From: Chloroflexota bacterium
Lineage (GTDB): Bacteria > Chloroflexota > Ktedonobacteria > Ktedonobacterales > Ktedonobacteraceae
Reading direction: 5' to 3'
Length of the DNA: 9,389 nucleotides
Assembly (NCBI GenBank): GCA_005881495.1
Contig: VBHI01000166.1
Span: 1 to 9,389, forward strand
Shown here one piece after another: positions 1 through 6,723 of the stretch (position 1 is the first letter of the stretch; the number at the start of each line of letters is the position of its first letter). Both the position numbers and the translations under genes were made by a program. Under the pieces are notes generated by a model. It was not told the origin of the DNA and made no database searches. It saw only the letters and a list, made by a program, of their open reading frames with translations.

Positions 1-1074
1 ACCACCGGTAACCCGAAAGGGGTCTATTACAGCCACCGGCAACTCGTGTTGCATACCCTGGCCGTGCTTGGGGCGTTGGCCAGCACCCCAGGGAACCAGA
101 GCTTCCATCGTGGCGATGTCTATATGCCCATTACCCCAATGTTCCATGTGCATGCCTGGGGGCTCCCGTATGTGGCAACAGCTATGGGCGTCAAACAGGT
201 CTACCCAGGTCGCTACCTGCCGAATGCCTTGTTGGCCCTGATCCAGCGGGAACACGTGACCTTCTCCCACTGTGTACCCACCATTCTGCACATGATGCTG
301 TCCAGTCCGGCGACGGGCAATGTTGATTTGTCTGGGTGGAAGGTGGTCATCGGCGGTTCAGCCCTGCCAAAGGGCCTGGCGAAGATGGCGATGGACAGGG
401 GGATCGATATTTTCGGCGGCTACGGCATGTCGGAGACTTGTCCGATCTTGTCGCTTGCCCAACTGAAACCCAGCATGACTGAACTGGACGCAGACAAGGA
501 AATTGAATACCGAACCAAGGCAGGCCTACCGACCCTACTCGTTGATCTGCGTATCGTTGATGAGCAGATGCAGGACGTGCCCCATGATGGCAAGGCAACC
601 GGCGAAGTAGTTGCCCGCACCCCATGGCTCACCCAGGGCTATCTGAACGACCCGGCCAATTCCGAGGAACTCTGGCGTGGCGGCTACCTGCACACGAGGG
701 ATATCGGGACGATCGATCCTGAGGGGTATCTGCTGATCACTGATCGGATAAAAGATGTAGTTAAGAGCGGCGGCGAGTGGATTTCTTCTCTGGCGATCGA
801 AGACCTCATTTCTCAGCACCCAGGGGTAAGTGAGGTGGCGGTCATTGGCATACCAGACGAGAGATGGGGGGAGCGCCCGCTGGCCTTGATCGTGTTGAAG
901 GAGGAGAGCGTGAGCACGGTCACGGAGCAGCATATCCAGGTCCATGTCAAAGCAAGGGCAGAGCAGGGAGTTATCTCAAAATGGGCCGTGCCAGAGGTCC
1001 GATTTATAGACGAACTGGAGAAGACCAGCGTTGGCAAGCTCGACAAGAAGGTTATGCGTCAGAAATACGGCTAG
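1..1074 (+). CDS. Fatty-acid--CoA ligase (ANL superfamily, AlkK-like), 5' end cut off by the window
   Basis: The reading frame is open from base 1 to the TAG at 1072-1074, giving the last 357 residues of an acyl-CoA synthetase; family members run about 540 residues, so roughly a third is missing on the left. These enzymes activate a fatty acid to acyl-AMP and then to acyl-CoA in the cytoplasm. Seen in order: the end of the phosphate-binding loop (TTGNPKGV, residues 1-8), a PMFHVHAWGLPY stretch and a KQVYPGRY stretch typical of medium/long-chain AlkK-type ligases, the adenine motif YGMSET (141-146), TRD with the ATP-ribose aspartate (D234), the hinge region DRIKD (248-252) followed by SGGEW, and the C-terminal catalytic lysine in SVGK (K346). 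The end KKVMRQKYG is normal for the family, so the 3' end is intact. Chain-length preference cannot be read from the sequence. Confidence 0.95.
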   Translation, partial: TTGNPKGVYYSHRQLVLHTLAVLGALASTPGNQSFHRGDVYMPITPMFHVHAWGLPYVATAMGVKQVYPGRYLPNALLALIQREHVTFSHCVPTILHMMLSSPATGNVDLSGWKVVIGGSALPKGLAKMAMDRGIDIFGGYGMSETCPILSLAQLKPSMTELDADKEIEYRTKAGLPTLLVDLRIVDEQMQDVPHDGKATGEVVARTPWLTQGYLNDPANSEELWRGGYLHTRDIGTIDPEGYLLITDRIKDVVKSGGEWISSLAIEDLISQHPGVSEVAVIGIPDERWGERPLALIVLKEESVSTVTEQHIQVHVKARAEQGVISKWAVPEVRFIDELEKTSVGKLDKKVMRQKYG

Positions 1075-1099
1075 GAGGTACTCGTACTCGCCTCGTCCT

Positions 1100-1177
1100 T
1101 TGGGAAATCGAAGAGGTGCTACGGAGTTGCCTATGACGGCCACGGGCAAAGTGTTGAAGAGCGAACTGCGCTCGTGA
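1100..1177 (+). pseudogene. Remnant of the C-terminal tail of a second acyl-CoA ligase
   Basis: Frame 2 at 1124-1177 reads ELPMTATGKVLKSELRS and then a TGA stop. This is the near-consensus A10 motif and terminus of ANL acyl-CoA ligases (P-x-T-x-TGK-x-LK-x-LR). It lies 50 bp behind the stop of the intact ligase and in a different frame, so it is not a readthrough of that gene. Immediately upstream, frame 3 reads WEIEEV (about 1101-1118), which resembles what precedes this motif in such ligases, so a frameshift near 1120 is likely. No start codon with a usable ribosome-binding site serves it; an AGGAGG at 1073-1078 overlaps the ligase stop but has no start at a proper distance. I read it as what is left of a deleted or recombined paralogue. 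Confidence 0.6.
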
Positions 1178-1202
1178 AAGAGAGGAAAGCGACAGCGTCA
1201 AG

Positions 1203-2666
1203 ATGGAGAAGAAAAGAACGATGAAGAGGAGATGGGTCCTCGACCAGGCCGCCAGGCACGCCATCGAGGAGACGTGGGCGGTCTTTACCAATGGGACAAC
1301 GCCCAATCCTGCTCTGTTTCTAGCCCGCCTGACCGACCTGGCCCGTTCAAACGCGTTTCTCTGGACGGAGGCCGGGCTCTCGGTGCAGGAACATGCCACG
1401 CGCGTGGTTCCGGTCGGTCAGTCCCTCTCGCGCTCCCTGGTGATGGCCACCGTCGCGGCGGATATCTTCGTCGGCTATACGACGCTGGGTGAGCGAGCGA
1501 AGTGGTTGCCTGCGCTGGTAAAGCCACGGGACTGGGAGTTGCAGCACCAGCGCAGCGCGAACCGAATACTGGAGACGGCCATCTCGCTCGGCGGAGCGCT
1601 GATTAAGGCCTGCCAGTTCGCCTCCACGCGTCCTGATCTCCTTCCGGCCGTCTATATCCGCACCCTGGCGCCCTTGCAGGATCGGATGCCACCGCGTTCC
1701 TGGTCTGAGATAGAGAAGGCCATCACCCGCGAGTTGGGTCAGCGTCCAACAGATGTGTTCGCGGAGATCGAGCGGGAGCCGGTCGCGGCTGCTTCGATTG
1801 CACAGGTACATCGCGCACGGTTGCACGACGGGCGGGAGGTGGCGGTCAAGGTGCAGTACCCGGACATCGAGAACCTGGTGGCGACGGACCTGGCAGTCCT
1901 GGAGCAGATCGTCAAGGCGATTGCGCGGCTGGCGCCCGCGATCCAGCTCCAGCCGATTGTTGATTACCTGAAGGAGACGCTGCCGCTCGAACTCGACTTT
2001 ACATACGAGGCCGAGTCGATGACGAGCCTCCGCGCGGCGCTTGCACACCGTGCCGATGCGCTCGTTCCAGCGGTCGTGCCAGACCTGAGTACCGAACATC
2101 TGATCGTGATGGAATACATCCACGGCATTAAGATTACTGACCGCGAGGCCCTGGAGCAGGCGGGCATTTCTCCGCACGAGGTTGCGTGGCTGCTCAATGA
2201 TCTCTACGCCGACCAGATGCTGCATCTGGACATCCTGCACGCGGACCCGCATCCCGGCAATCTGCTCGTGCAACCGGGTCCCCGCCTGGTGCTGCTCGAC
2301 CACGGGCTGACCGTTTCTCTGGAGCCCTCGCTCGTCGATTCACTGCGTCAATTGGTGCAAGCGCTCACGAGTGGCGATTTCGGCGGAGTCAGTAGGGCGC
2401 TGGCCAAAGCTGGACTTCGACTCGATGGAGAGGTGGACATTACTACCCTGCTGAACCTGGTCGGGGTGCTACTTGGCAAAGACCAGCCCGGTGAGAGCGG
2501 GGAAGATGTTGATGCGGTCGACGTCGGAATGCAAATCGGGAAGAGCATCGGCACTATTCCCACAAATTTGCTGCTAGTCGGACGCACGCTCGGTCTGCTC
2601 GATGGCATCACCAAACAGCTTGATCCGGGCATGGACACCCTGGAGATTGTCGCTCACTATACTTAG
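1203..2666 (+). CDS. ABC1/UbiB (AarF/ADCK) family atypical kinase-like protein
   Basis: The 487-residue product carries the ABC1 domain from about residue 110 to 370. Visible motifs: the KxGQ position, here KACQ (135-138), followed by the usual ASTRPDLLP; the alanine-rich loop AAAS (195-198); the nucleotide-binding lysine in VAVK (K216); an ELDFTYEAE segment with the ExD-type glutamate (about 263-271); VMEYIHG as hinge (302-308); the catalytic HADPHPGN (346-353); and DHG (366-368) in place of DFG, as also found in ADCK1-like members. Family members bind ATP and support ubiquinone or other isoprenoid-lipid metabolism; the substrate here is unknown. No transmembrane helix is obvious. The first ATG (1203) has only AGAGGA 16 bp upstream. 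An in-frame ATG at 1221 has GGAGA about 10 bp upstream and is a good alternative start, giving 481 residues. Confidence 0.92.
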   Translation: MEKKRTMKRRWVLDQAARHAIEETWAVFTNGTTPNPALFLARLTDLARSNAFLWTEAGLSVQEHATRVVPVGQSLSRSLVMATVAADIFVGYTTLGERAKWLPALVKPRDWELQHQRSANRILETAISLGGALIKACQFASTRPDLLPAVYIRTLAPLQDRMPPRSWSEIEKAITRELGQRPTDVFAEIEREPVAAASIAQVHRARLHDGREVAVKVQYPDIENLVATDLAVLEQIVKAIARLAPAIQLQPIVDYLKETLPLELDFTYEAESMTSLRAALAHRADALVPAVVPDLSTEHLIVMEYIHGIKITDREALEQAGISPHEVAWLLNDLYADQMLHLDILHADPHPGNLLVQPGPRLVLLDHGLTVSLEPSLVDSLRQLVQALTSGDFGGVSRALAKAGLRLDGEVDITTLLNLVGVLLGKDQPGESGEDVDAVDVGMQIGKSIGTIPTNLLLVGRTLGLLDGITKQLDPGMDTLEIVAHYT

Positions 2667-2968
2667 CGTTCTCTCTGTGAGTGAGAGACAATTAGAGGCG
2701 TTCCGCCCGAAATGTCCCCGTGAGGACATCACTTACATGCACCTGCTGCATAAACTGCTCATAAGAGTGCATTGACTAAAGTAAGCGGGTTCGGTATTGG
2801 TTGCTGCTCACCCTCTTCTTCAAATTGCTGATCCTCGCGAAAGGGTATGATTCGTTCCATGAATCGGCTACCAGCCTGTCAATTATAGCGAGCTAAAAAA
2901 ATTTTGTAACAGAATCTTCAGTAGAACCTTTTCATTCGTCGTCGTCCAGTGAACAACAGGAGCAGACT
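2667..2968. other. 302-bp intergenic region between the ABC1 kinase and the BTAD regulator
   Basis: I find no coding region here. Right behind the kinase stop, TCTCTC and GAGAGA can form a 6-bp stem, but no T-run follows, so it is a poor terminator. At 2712-2729, ATGTCC and GGACAT form a perfect 6-bp inverted repeat around CCGTGA. GATTC/GAATC near 2849-2865 is a weaker 5-bp repeat. The stretch just before the regulator is AT-rich (an A7 run followed by TTTT at about 2895-2905). The regulator's ribosome-binding site AGGAG lies 6 bp before its ATG. Confidence 0.6.
2772..2800 (+). promoter_or_regulatory. Possible sigma-70 promoter for the BTAD regulator
   Basis: TTGACT (2772-2777) is a good -35 box and is separated by exactly 17 bp from TATTGG (2795-2800). 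The -10 box matches the consensus only in its first half. If used, it would give a leader of about 160 nt before the ATG at 2969. Confidence 0.25.
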
Positions 2969-5413
2969 ATGAGCCAGTTACAATTGTCGCTGCTTGGTAC
3001 ACCGGTAGTGAAGCACGGCGAACATATTCTCACTTTCTCCGCACGCAAGGCCCTGGCCCTGCTTGTCTACCTGGCTGTGGAAGGTGGAACTCACACGCGC
3101 AAAACACTGTCCGAATCTTTCTGGCCGGAGCTGGATGCCGAGCACGGACGCGCAGCCTTACGGGCTACCCTGCTTGAGTTGCGCAAGTCCCTCGAGCACT
3201 GTCACGGACCAGGCGAGCGGGCTCACCTGCTGGTTGAGCGCGATACGCTTGGAATTGAGCAGGGCAGCCAGCTCGTCCTGGATCTTCGGCTCGTCGAATC
3301 TGTCAGCAAGCAAGCAGGGCGCCTGGTAGAACCATTTAAGGACCAGGCAGAGGGAGAGTTGCTGGCGCAGCTCGAGCAGGCCACACGCCTGGCCCGCGGT
3401 CCGTTCCTGGCAGGCTTCACGCTGCGCGACTCGCAATTCTTCGACGATTGGACTCGCCAACAGCGGGAGTACTGGCACCTGCGCCTACACCAGCTCTTTG
3501 ATGCCTTGTCGATGCTGTATGAACGGGCGGGAGATGGTGAGCGCGCCATCGATACCGTGAGCCGCTGGCTTGGCTTCGATCCACTCTGTGAAGAAGGCTA
3601 CCGACGCTTGATGCGACTGCGCTTCTCTCAGGGAGATCGTGTAGGGGCCTTACGTGCGTACGCAAACTGCCGCGCCGTGCTGGCCGACGAACTGCAGGTC
3701 GAGCCGGAACCTGAGACCGTGGCTCTAGCCAAACGTATTCGACACACCGCTCCTGTACGTTCGCCGCAGTCTCAGCCGCCCCATACCTCGCTCGGACAGC
3801 CTCCCGCAAACCTCCTGGATGGCCCGTTCCTGGGAAGATCAGCCGAGTTCGGCACCTTGATCAAGTGCTACCGGCACATGCATGCGGGACAGCCACATCT
3901 CGTCCTGCTCCAGGGGGAGACCGGGATCGGCAAGACGCGCCTGGCCACCGAATTTATAGGCTGGGCACAGGCGCAAGGGGCAGAAGTGCTGGTGGGGCGA
4001 GCTCTTCAAACCGGAAGGCAGCTCCCGTATCAGCCACTCATTGATGTCCTGCGCTGCCGACTGGAGCAAGGACATTCCCCCGATAATCTCTTCAGCGATG
4101 TCTGGCTGGCTGAACTCTCCCGCTTGCTGCCCGAGCTTAGCGATCGCTATCCCGATCTACCCATTCCGGCGACGGATGAGGCGCTCGGACACAATCGCCT
4201 GTTCGAGGCCATGGTTCGTCTCGTCCAGCTATGGGCCGCACGGCGTCCCCTGGTGCTCTTGCTCGATGACATGCAATGGGCTGATACAGCGACACTCGAC
4301 ATTGTGCTCTATCTCGCACGGAGTCTCGCCGAACAGCCCGCGCCAGTACTGCTGCTGCTCAACCTGCGCACGGGAGCCGATACTTTTCCCGACCTGCAGT
4401 CCTCCTGGGTGATGGCTCTCAAACGGACGCGCATTCCGCTGACCACACTCGTACTCACTGCTTTCACCAAAGAAGAGACGCAGCGCTTCGTGCAGAAACT
4501 TGCATGGACGGAGCAGCCACTCGAGGTGGGGAACACTCGCTCAACCGATGGATGCCCCGAGAACGGGGAAGCCTCCACCTTTCGAGATGCTCTGGTGCCC
4601 TTCGCCAACTGGCTCTATTTTCAGACGCGGGGGCAGCCGCTTTACCTGGTCGAGACCCTCAAAGGGCTGCTCGCGCGCGAGATCATTCTCCCTTCGCTTC
4701 AGGAGAATGGCTCCTGGGGGCTGGTGCTGAGGGCCGGGCTGTTGGCGCAGACACCGATCGGCGATCTGATCCCGGCGAGTGTGCGTGAGCTAATCCGCTC
4801 CCAACTCGGGCAGCTCACCCCCTCGGCCTGGGCATTACTGGTAGCCGGAGCAGTTCTGGGAAAGGGACTTACCTTCGAGCGACTCTGTCAGGTGGCCCAG
4901 CTTGATGAGCTGGCGGGTTTGCAAGCCATGGAGGAGCTACTGCGCAGTGGATTGTTGTGTGAGGAGAATCTGGCTGAAGAATCGCGGGTGTTCCATGGAT
5001 ATACCTTTCCTCGCGAGGTGATCCGTGAGGTAGTGTATCAAGAGGCAGGGGCGACCCGCCAACGGCTGGTGCAGCGACGTGTGTCGCTCGTCATGCAGGA
5101 ACAGGTCGGGAACGATCAGGGCGAGGAGGACAATCTCCCTTATCCCGCTCCCTTCGACGGGCATGCACCTGCGGAGACCAGGAATGGGAAGGGAAGGCAG
5201 CTTGTGGCAGGAGCAGTCAGTAGGGGCATGAGAGGCAAGCGGTGGACTGTTGCAAATGATTCTTCGGGCGTGACCAGGAGACATGCAGGCACAGGCCTAA
5301 GCGAGAAGGCCCTGCTGGCAGAGTGGGAGAGGGGTGCCACAAGACTAGCTGCCTCAGCCTTTCCGAGAACACCTCCAGGCTGCCCTGCCAGAGCTTTTTT
5401 TGATACGAGCTGA
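2969..5413 (+). CDS. AfsR/SARP-like transcriptional regulator with winged helix, BTAD and AAA ATPase domains
   Basis: The 814-residue protein begins with an OmpR-type winged helix (about 1-95; FSARKALALLVYLA, RAALRATLLELRKSL). The BTAD domain follows (about 100-257; FLAGF at 146-150, FFDDWTRQQRE at 157-167, GDRVGALRAYANCRAVLADEL at 222-242). Next is an AAA/STAND-type ATPase from about 285, with FLGRSAE, Walker A GETGIGKTR (316-324) and Walker B LVLLLDD followed by MQWAD (428-438). A helical region with YTFPREVIREVVY (678-690) closes the recognisable part. Such proteins bind direct repeats near promoters and activate transcription, with the ATPase acting as a switch. The last 100 or so residues are rich in Gly, Arg and charged residues and show no TPR or second DNA-binding domain, unlike longer relatives. 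The start is set by AGGAG 6 bp before the ATG. The target genes and the signal cannot be read from the sequence. Confidence 0.9.
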   Translation: MSQLQLSLLGTPVVKHGEHILTFSARKALALLVYLAVEGGTHTRKTLSESFWPELDAEHGRAALRATLLELRKSLEHCHGPGERAHLLVERDTLGIEQGSQLVLDLRLVESVSKQAGRLVEPFKDQAEGELLAQLEQATRLARGPFLAGFTLRDSQFFDDWTRQQREYWHLRLHQLFDALSMLYERAGDGERAIDTVSRWLGFDPLCEEGYRRLMRLRFSQGDRVGALRAYANCRAVLADELQVEPEPETVALAKRIRHTAPVRSPQSQPPHTSLGQPPANLLDGPFLGRSAEFGTLIKCYRHMHAGQPHLVLLQGETGIGKTRLATEFIGWAQAQGAEVLVGRALQTGRQLPYQPLIDVLRCRLEQGHSPDNLFSDVWLAELSRLLPELSDRYPDLPIPATDEALGHNRLFEAMVRLVQLWAARRPLVLLLDDMQWADTATLDIVLYLARSLAEQPAPVLLLLNLRTGADTFPDLQSSWVMALKRTRIPLTTLVLTAFTKEETQRFVQKLAWTEQPLEVGNTRSTDGCPENGEASTFRDALVPFANWLYFQTRGQPLYLVETLKGLLAREIILPSLQENGSWGLVLRAGLLAQTPIGDLIPASVRELIRSQLGQLTPSAWALLVAGAVLGKGLTFERLCQVAQLDELAGLQAMEELLRSGLLCEENLAEESRVFHGYTFPREVIREVVYQEAGATRQRLVQRRVSLVMQEQVGNDQGEEDNLPYPAPFDGHAPAETRNGKGRQLVAGAVSRGMRGKRWTVANDSSGVTRRHAGTGLSEKALLAEWERGATRLAASAFPRTPPGCPARAFFDTS
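5373..5401 (+). terminator. Weak intrinsic terminator-like hairpin overlapping the regulator's 3' end
   Basis: CTC-CA-GGC and GCC-A-GAG can pair around a TGCCCT loop, and C plus a run of seven T follows (5395-5401). It lies inside the last codons of the regulator, 12 bp before its stop ends. The stem is short and bulged, so activity is uncertain. Confidence 0.35.
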
Positions 5414-5525
5414 AGAGTACCGTTTCAGAGCACTCGCCGAGTATGCTGTGTGAAACCTGTAGACTTTTTTATGCACCAGCAAACGCTTCCTTTCACAGGG
5501 CGCGCCTATTATGCAGGGAGAGAGC

Positions 5526-5558
5526 AAAAAAAGTTTCCCCAACTGAAAGGGGTGAAAC
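5526..5558 (-). terminator. Intrinsic terminator-like structure reading leftward
   Basis: On the minus strand, GTTT-CA-CCCC pairs with GGGG-AAAC around an 8-nt loop (8 bp, one 2-nt bulge) and is followed directly by seven T. No minus-strand gene is visible to its right, so it would stop antisense transcription or be a leftover. Confidence 0.4.
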
Positions 5559-5725
5559 GCTCGGTGTGTTCTCGCCATTTACCTACCTCTCATCCCTTTT
5601 TGCCAGGTGGCGCGAGGGTGTGGGGGGAGCTGTCAAGTACAGCGGTATATCGTTTTTTTTGATGTCATTCAATAAGGAAAGTGGTGAGAAAAATCTGAAA
5701 AATAATTTCCTTCACTCTTCTTCCA

Positions 5726-5765
5726 ACGCTTTTTTTCACGCTCTCCGATTAGGCTGTGAATGTAC
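5726..5765 (+). repeat. 40-bp dispersed repeat, copy 1
   Basis: This matches 8243-8282 at 33 of 40 positions by hand alignment, including 20 of the first 21 (ACGCTTTTnTTCACGCTCTCC) and the last seven (AATGTAC). It ends 80 bp before the membrane-protein start. TTAGGCT inside it corresponds to CTATGCT in the other copy and could be part of a -10 box. Confidence 0.6.
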
Positions 5766-5770
5766 TTGAG

Positions 5771-5794
5771 CTCTGCATAGCAGAGTGGACTCTG
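5771..5794 (+). promoter_or_regulatory. Overlapping inverted repeats with three mutually complementary arms
   Basis: CTCTGC (5771-5776) pairs with GCAGAG (5780-5785) around ATA, and CAGAGT (5781-5786) pairs with ACTCTG (5789-5794) around GG. The middle arm is shared, so only one pairing can form at a time. The site lies 52 bp before the membrane-protein start and could be an operator or a leader switch. Confidence 0.4.
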
Positions 5795-5802
5795 TTCCAT
5801 TT

Positions 5803-5819
5803 GTGATCACTTGGCCAAG
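5803..5819 (+). promoter_or_regulatory. Two abutting perfect palindromes
   Basis: GTGATCAC (5803-5810) and CTTGGCCAAG (5810-5819) share one base. They sit 27-43 bp before the first ATG of the membrane protein, a fitting place for a dimeric repressor, but no regulator can be named. Confidence 0.35.
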
Positions 5820-5845
5820 CACTCTCCGGTACACAGGGTAAATTA

Positions 5846-6520
5846 ATGAGGCATAGCAGGATAGATACGATGAAGCACCAATCAGCTTCAAATGAGACTG
5901 AAGAAGAGACGGCCCCGGGTATTGCAGCACTCGCCGGTATGATTGTTATCGGTCTCCTCTACGCGGCCCTCCCGCAGAATTTGATCATAGGCCCTAACTG
6001 GCTCCTTCTGGTCCTTGAAGCGGTATTTATTGTGCCGCTCCTCATATCCATAGCGACGAAAGGAGGGCTTTCACATGATGCGAAGCGTTATCTTGTGCTG
6101 CTACCACTTGGCATTATTACGTTGGCACTCGTTTTAGGCATCTCTCTCTTAATTATCACGCTGCCGACTGATAAACATGCCACCAATTTATTGCGCTCCG
6201 CGGCCCTCCTCTGGTTTTTCAATATCCTCGTATTTGCCTTGTGGTATTGGGAACTCGACGGAGGGGGTCCATGGAAACGCCACCTCTCCGGGCACCAGGC
6301 TGCCGATTTCCTCTTTCCGCAGCAAGTGAGTGGGAATAGCTGGGTACCACATTTTCTTGATTACCTTTTCCTGGCCTTTACTGGAGCAACCGCTCTCAGC
6401 CCTGCCGATACATTTCCACTGTCAAGACTTGCTAAAGCACTCATGATGATAGAGGCGATCCTTTCTCTCACCGTCGTTACGGTGCTTGCTGCCCGCGCAG
6501 TAAATATTCTGGGAAGTTGA
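5846..6520 (+). CDS. Conserved channel-like multi-pass membrane protein, function unknown
   Basis: The 224-residue protein has a polar N-terminus (1-24) and hydrophobic segments at about 26-43, 51-69, 82-106, 117-137 and 194-219, with a further semi-hydrophobic stretch at 168-184. The motifs YWELDGGGPW (134-143), DFLFPQQ (154-160) and DYLFLAFTGATALSPADTFPLS (172-193) recall an uncharacterised family of actinobacterial and chloroflexal membrane proteins. The arrangement of a re-entrant-like stretch followed by a last helix ending in AARAVNIL resembles the pore end of two-TM ion channels, but no TVGYG filter is present, so ion conduction is only a guess. The ATG at 5846 has a weak AGGG 7 bp upstream. 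A second in-frame ATG at 5870 with AGGAT upstream is equally possible. Confidence 0.8.
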   Translation: MRHSRIDTMKHQSASNETEEETAPGIAALAGMIVIGLLYAALPQNLIIGPNWLLLVLEAVFIVPLLISIATKGGLSHDAKRYLVLLPLGIITLALVLGISLLIITLPTDKHATNLLRSAALLWFFNILVFALWYWELDGGGPWKRHLSGHQAADFLFPQQVSGNSWVPHFLDYLFLAFTGATALSPADTFPLSRLAKALMMIEAILSLTVVTVLAARAVNILGS

Positions 6521-6533
6521 GATGGAACAGAAG

Positions 6534-6551
6534 ACGAGAAGTTACTCTCGT
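6534..6551 (+). promoter_or_regulatory. Inverted repeat directly upstream of the -35 box
   Basis: ACGAGA and TCTCGT form a perfect 6-bp inverted repeat around AGTTAC. It begins 13 bp after the membrane-protein stop and ends 4 bp before the -35 box at 6556. No T-run follows, so an operator or weak terminator are both possible. Confidence 0.35.
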
Positions 6552-6555
6552 GGGC

Positions 6556-6584
6556 TTGACAATCCCAAAAAAGGTTTATATGCT
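6556..6584 (+). promoter_or_regulatory. Sigma-70-type promoter of the GH28 gene
   Basis: TTGACA (6556-6561) is a perfect -35 box, followed by a 17-bp spacer containing an A6 run and TATGCT (6579-6584) as a -10 box with four of six consensus bases. Transcription would start near 6591 and leave a leader of about 130 nt before the preferred ATG at 6724. Confidence 0.75.
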
Positions 6585-6655
6585 TTTGTTAGCAGTAAGG
6601 CGAAGGCTCTAAGGGACAGAGAAGCGATGTAGCGTTGGTGGTATCTGGTTCTTCC

Positions 6656-6687
6656 CCACAACTTTTATGTGGCTGCTCCAATAGCAG
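6656..6687 (+). other. Two tandem small hairpins in the GH28 leader
   Basis: CCACA/TGTGG (6656-6672, 7-nt loop) is followed without a gap by CTGCT/AGCAG (6673-6687, 5-nt loop). Each stem is only 5 bp, so this may be chance, but they sit in the predicted leader 36 nt before the start codon. Confidence 0.3.
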
Positions 6688-6723
6688 TACCGCAAATCGA
6701 CAATGAGGAATGAGAGAAAACCT

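Larger units (their letters stand above)
5414..5845. other. 432-bp intergenic region, homopolymer-rich, without a convincing gene
   Basis: Compared with its flanks the region is AT-rich and marked by homopolymer runs: T6 near 5464, A7 at 5526-5532, T8 near 5653-5660 and T7 near 5730-5736. GCTGT/ACAGC (5629-5643) form a short hairpin, but nine bases separate it from the T8 run. An open frame at 5443-5769 (108 codons) has no ribosome-binding site and no recognisable domain, so I do not call it. The right third holds a 40-bp repeat and a cluster of inverted repeats, listed separately. Confidence 0.6.

Noticed and set aside
1347..2303. Long open frame on the minus strand (318 codons)
   Set aside because: It lies entirely opposite the ABC1 kinase, which has all family motifs; the minus-strand product matches nothing I recognise.
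2712..2729. Perfect 6-bp inverted repeat ATGTCC/GGACAT, considered as a mobile-element end
   Set aside because: There is no second copy, no target-site duplication and no transposase nearby; a 6-bp hairpin alone is common by chance.
5629..5660. Hairpin GCTGT/ACAGC followed by T8, considered as a rightward terminator
   Set aside because: Nine bases separate the stem from the T-run and the stem has only 5 bp, so it does not fit an intrinsic terminator.
5443..5769. 108-codon plus-strand frame in the intergenic region
   Set aside because: It has no ribosome-binding site, spans several homopolymer runs and hairpins and has no recognisable domain; composition is unlike the neighbouring genes.
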